Shown here: positions 34,596 through 37,138 of the stretch, piece by piece | How positions within the stretch are numbered: position 1 is the first letter of the stretch | Layout of the letters: each line of letters begins with the position of its first letter | Assembly: GCA_009786825.1 (NCBI GenBank) | Contig: WQRI01000009.1 | Location: 1-37,138, forward strand | Direction of reading: 5' to 3' | DNA: 37,138 nt | From: Bacillota bacterium | GTDB lineage: Bacteria; Bacillota; Clostridia; Christensenellales; WQRI01 | The notes under the pieces: generated by a model | Database searches by the model: none | Told to the model about the DNA's origin: nothing | The model's input: the letters and a program-made list of their open reading frames with translations, nothing else | Position numbers and translations under genes: made by a program

Positions 34596-34860
34596 CTGTG
34601 CATCTCGCGTCGAGAACAACTATCGATGCGGTCCTTAAGCAGGTGGCTCCCCCAAAGCTTCCCCCTAGCACACGCACGCGACTTGCTTATGGCTGCTGTG
34701 TTCCCACCCTGACCAGATTCACAAAACGGCGTTGTAAGGGACTTTAGGCTCAACACTCCTTACTTAAGCCTGCCACCCATAGTTGCTCCCTAAACGAGCA
34801 TTCAGCCCTGCTATAGCGGCTTGCAGGAATAGGGCACCGCTAACTCCCCGCCTAGCACAG
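34596..34860 (-). ncRNA. ffs: Signal recognition particle RNA, large (Bacillus scRNA-like) type
   Basis: Minus strand CTGTGCTAGGCGGGGAGTTAGCGGTGCCCTATTCCTGCAAGCCGCTATAGCAGGGC...GGCAGGCTTAAGTAAGGAGTGTTGA...GGTCAGGGTGGGAACACAGCAGCCATAAG...GCACAG; ends complementary. Confidence 0.93.
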
Positions 34861-34867
34861 TTTAAAT

Positions 34868-34896
34868 ATCATACCACATTTGGCTAAAAAAATCAA
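34868..34896 (-). promoter_or_regulatory. Promoter of SRP RNA
   Basis: TTGATT-N17-TATGAT, predicted TSS coincident with the SRP RNA 5' end. Confidence 0.75.
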
Positions 34897-34998
34897 GCAT
34901 TTTGGCACAATTAAATTTTTTTGGTTAGCACCATTACCACCGCCAACCCCCGCAAAATTTAGTTCTGCATAAATTTTAGAAGCCCATCGTGAAAAAAC

Positions 34999-36255
34999 CT
35001 ACTCTAAAAGATTATTGCTGTTACTTGAGTTTACGCTTTCTGAATTTTCGCTAGCGCTCTCTTTTAACTGCTCCCCCTTGCCGTTTATAATAATGTATAT
35101 AACCGACACTATTGCTAAAGCCAACGAAGTTATAGCCAACAGCCCGCCAGATGCCACTATTCCGCCCGTGTATTCTACTGTAACACGCTCGCCCTCAACC
35201 CTTATTTGCTCGCTCACCAGCCCGCCAAACAGCGGAAACACAAACGCAAATAAAATAATCTGAACAGACAAAAGCACTATGTTTATAATATCTAGCCTTT
35301 TGTTGTCTTTAATTACGTTAAGCATATTCAAAACTATTATAGCAATAGGTATAACCAAAACAAGCAAAAATATAGGATAATTCATTATAACATCGCCAAA
35401 CGTAAACCCTTCGTGAGATTCAACCGCTGCGCCATCTATGCGCGGGTTAAACATAGGGAAGGCTAAAATAAGCACAAAAGACAAGCCCACAAGTATATTT
35501 ACAAAGGTCAGCCGCGGCAAAGAAATTTTTGTTTGGGTCTCTAGTTGTTTAGATTTATTTATACTGCGGTCTATCCCCGCAAATAATACGGCAAGTTTTT
35601 TGTAAAGGTACATAGCCAAAAGCGCGTTGGCTGTTAGTGCAATAAGGTTGAATGGCAAAATCCCCACAATCATAATGTGCCATATTGTGTACTGACCGTT
35701 TCTTAAAACCACATTGTCAAACGCAGCCGGACCAAGCACGACTTCCCTATACAGCGGAAAAATTATAAGCGCGTTAGATAATACTGCAACAAAACTTCCT
35801 ATTAATACGCCCGTTAACAGCGCAATTACTGCGCCTTTAAATGTGCGCATTCGCCTATAAATTAAAACTGACGGCAATACAAACGATATCCCTATTATAA
35901 GGCTAGACATCTCACCAACATACATCGTGTTAGAGCCTGTCATAGAAAACAGCCCAACCCTAATAACTTCGATAGCAATAGCCGCAACCGGACCCATCAA
36001 AAAGCCACCAATAAGCGCTGGAATGTTAGAAAACTCTAGGCGTATAAAAGGTATAATAGGCAGTATGGGAAAACTCAAAAACCTTAGGTAATACAACAAA
36101 AACGCAATAGCGCCAAGCATTGCTATTTTTACTAGCGTCTCTGTACGCAAAAGGCTGCTGCTTTTCTCGCCCCTTTTTCGTGGCGTTAAGTTTGTTGGGT
36201 TAGATTGTTGTTCAAACCCGCAATCTGTGTTTGTCTCGAATTGTTCTTTGCTCAT
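34999..36255 (-). CDS. ribU: ECF transporter S component, riboflavin-type (RibU-like)
   Basis: Multi-TM, LVKIAMLGAIAFLLYYLRFLSFPILPIIPFIRLEFSNIPALIGGFLMGPVAAIAIEVIR...; preceded by FMN riboswitch. Confidence 0.88.
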   Translation of the reverse strand: MSKEQFETNTDCGFEQQSNPTNLTPRKRGEKSSSLLRTETLVKIAMLGAIAFLLYYLRFLSFPILPIIPFIRLEFSNIPALIGGFLMGPVAAIAIEVIRVGLFSMTGSNTMYVGEMSSLIIGISFVLPSVLIYRRMRTFKGAVIALLTGVLIGSFVAVLSNALIIFPLYREVVLGPAAFDNVVLRNGQYTIWHIMIVGILPFNLIALTANALLAMYLYKKLAVLFAGIDRSINKSKQLETQTKISLPRLTFVNILVGLSFVLILAFPMFNPRIDGAAVESHEGFTFGDVIMNYPIFLLVLVIPIAIIVLNMLNVIKDNKRLDIINIVLLSVQIILFAFVFPLFGGLVSEQIRVEGERVTVEYTGGIVASGGLLAITSLALAIVSVIYIIINGKGEQLKESASENSESVNSSNSNNLLE

Positions 36256-36339
36256 AAGTAAAATCTCCTTTTGGAGTTTTTCGGTTGGATATTACATAAT
36301 TGTTTTGCTTTTGCCTTACCTTGCAAATTGCTTAAGGTT

Positions 36340-36372
36340 AAAACAAAAAAGCCCCGCTTGGGTTTTTGTTTT
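36340..36372 (-). terminator. Second terminator-like hairpin between riboswitch and ribU
   Basis: Minus strand AAAACAAAAACCCAAGCGGGGCTTTTTTGTTTT. Confidence 0.55.
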
Positions 36373-36395
36373 AAAAAAAGTTACGCCTATCTTTT

Positions 36396-36427
36396 TAAAA
36401 ACAAAAACCCCGTACAAATATACGGGG
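36396..36427 (-). terminator. FMN riboswitch expression-platform terminator
   Basis: Minus strand CCCCGTATATTTGTACGGGGTTTTTGTTTTT. Confidence 0.8.
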
Positions 36428-36447
36428 GCAAATTACTACAAAAATGT

Positions 36448-36562
36448 AATAAGTTTTTCTTCATACCGGACTATAACCGTTGGTATAGGCGTTACCTATT
36501 CGCTCTGTAAAACAGAATCGCAGACTTCTACTGCCAGTGGGGAATCTCACCCCGCCCCGAAA
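36448..36562 (-). promoter_or_regulatory. FMN riboswitch (RFN element)
   Basis: Minus strand TTCGGGGCGGGGTGAGATTCCCCACTGGCAGTAGAAGTCTGCGA...AACGGTTATAGTCCGGTATGAAGAAAAAC. Confidence 0.95.
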
Positions 36563-36631
36563 AACAAAAATATTTAGTTTTATTTTTGTAGCGTAAGCCT
36601 TAGAAAATTTTTTGCCTACACCACTTTTACT

Positions 36632-36660
36632 ATTATACTACATATTACAAAAAAAGTAAA
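36632..36660 (-). promoter_or_regulatory. Promoter of FMN riboswitch-ribU unit
   Basis: TTTACT-N17-TATAAT on the minus strand. Confidence 0.65.
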
Positions 36661-36720
36661 GCATTTTAACACACTTTTTATCGCGCGATAAATTTAATTT
36701 TGAAAAATAGCCTTTCTAAC

Positions 36721-36978
36721 CTAACTAGGTAAAATGCCCGCCCCTTTTATGTGGCTAGCAACTGCTTGCAAACTTATGTAATAACTGCCGGCACTATCTA
36801 CGCTTATTTGAAAGTGTACGCTCTCGTCCGAGAGTTCTGCGTGGTTTTGAAGCACACCTAAAAGGTCTGACTTTAGCACTTGCAGTATGCGCGTTGGGCT
36901 TGCAATTTTATCTGCCATTAAAACACGTTGCAAGCGCTGCAACGATATTTGCGACAAGTTTTTTTTCCGTTTTCTCAT
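36721..36978 (-). CDS. minE: Cell division topological specificity factor MinE
   Basis: MADKIASPTRILQVLKSDLLGVLQNHAELSDESVHFQISVDSAGSYYISLQAVASHIKG; distant but recognisable MinE pattern. Confidence 0.65.
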   Translation of the reverse strand: MRKRKKNLSQISLQRLQRVLMADKIASPTRILQVLKSDLLGVLQNHAELSDESVHFQISVDSAGSYYISLQAVASHIKGAGILPS

Positions 36979-37044
36979 AATAATTAAATTCCTAAACTCA
37001 TTATTCTTTACACACCATACCCAAAAAGTTTGGGAAAGGGGGTT

Positions 37045-37079
37045 CGGGGGAATAACCCTTTACAAAGGGTTTTCCCCCG
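37045..37079. repeat. Long G/C-rich inverted repeat
   Basis: CGGGGGAATAACCCTTTACAAAGGGTTTTCCCCCG. Confidence 0.6.
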
Positions 37080-37138
37080 ACTATAAACCACGTTTCAATC
37101 CTCTTCTAAACCTACCAAAAAACCCCCTATACCTATGC

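Noticed and set aside
37079-37138. GTTTCAATCC-like string suggesting a CRISPR repeat
   Set aside because: Single occurrence with no second repeat or spacer structure; no cas genes in the window.

Overview
The window is an AT-rich, Firmicutes/Clostridia-like chromosomal segment in which almost every gene lies on the minus strand. From left to right it contains: (i) an array of 8 paralogous small secreted-type proteins, one truncated by the window edge, each with an N-terminal double-glycine leader (consensus L.LPtG.e....QMQ.I.GG) and a divergent ~80-110 aa core; (ii) a complete 16S rRNA gene that looks like a stand-alone transcription unit, with tandem sigma-A-type promoters, a structured leader, a boxA-like site, long-range complementary processing arms and a terminator, and no tRNA/23S/5S after it; (iii) a YefM/YoeB-type toxin-antitoxin pair; (iv) housekeeping and metabolic genes (a short AlaRS without a C-Ala domain, SerRS, a cysteine hydrolase, a nitroreductase-like protein, an RluA-type pseudouridine synthase, an RlmI-like methyltransferase, an IleRS2-type IleRS) plus a MacB-like fused ABC protein; (v) an IlvD/Edd homologue that appears to have lost all Fe-S cluster cysteines; (vi) an export locus with a peptidase-containing ABC transporter carrying TWO tandem C39 domains (first degenerate, second intact), two ~680-690 aa HlyD-like adaptors and a GyrI/DUF5085-like small protein, preceded by a TACGTAAGG-N13-TACGTAAGG direct repeat that resembles a LytTR operator; (vii) a large (Bacillus-type) SRP RNA, an FMN riboswitch with an ECF/RibU-like transporter, and MinE. 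A dispersed intergenic repeat family (R1, ~11 full or partial copies) has a conserved core flanked by heptamer-based inverted arms. The arm sequence differs between copies, but the two arms within each full copy remain complementary. A second repeat family (R2, 2 copies) shows the same design, and one copy sits inside the 16S leader. The most promising candidate for an undescribed system is the double-glycine protein array together with the dual-C39 exporter and twin adaptors. All calls come from reading the sequence; no database search was run.
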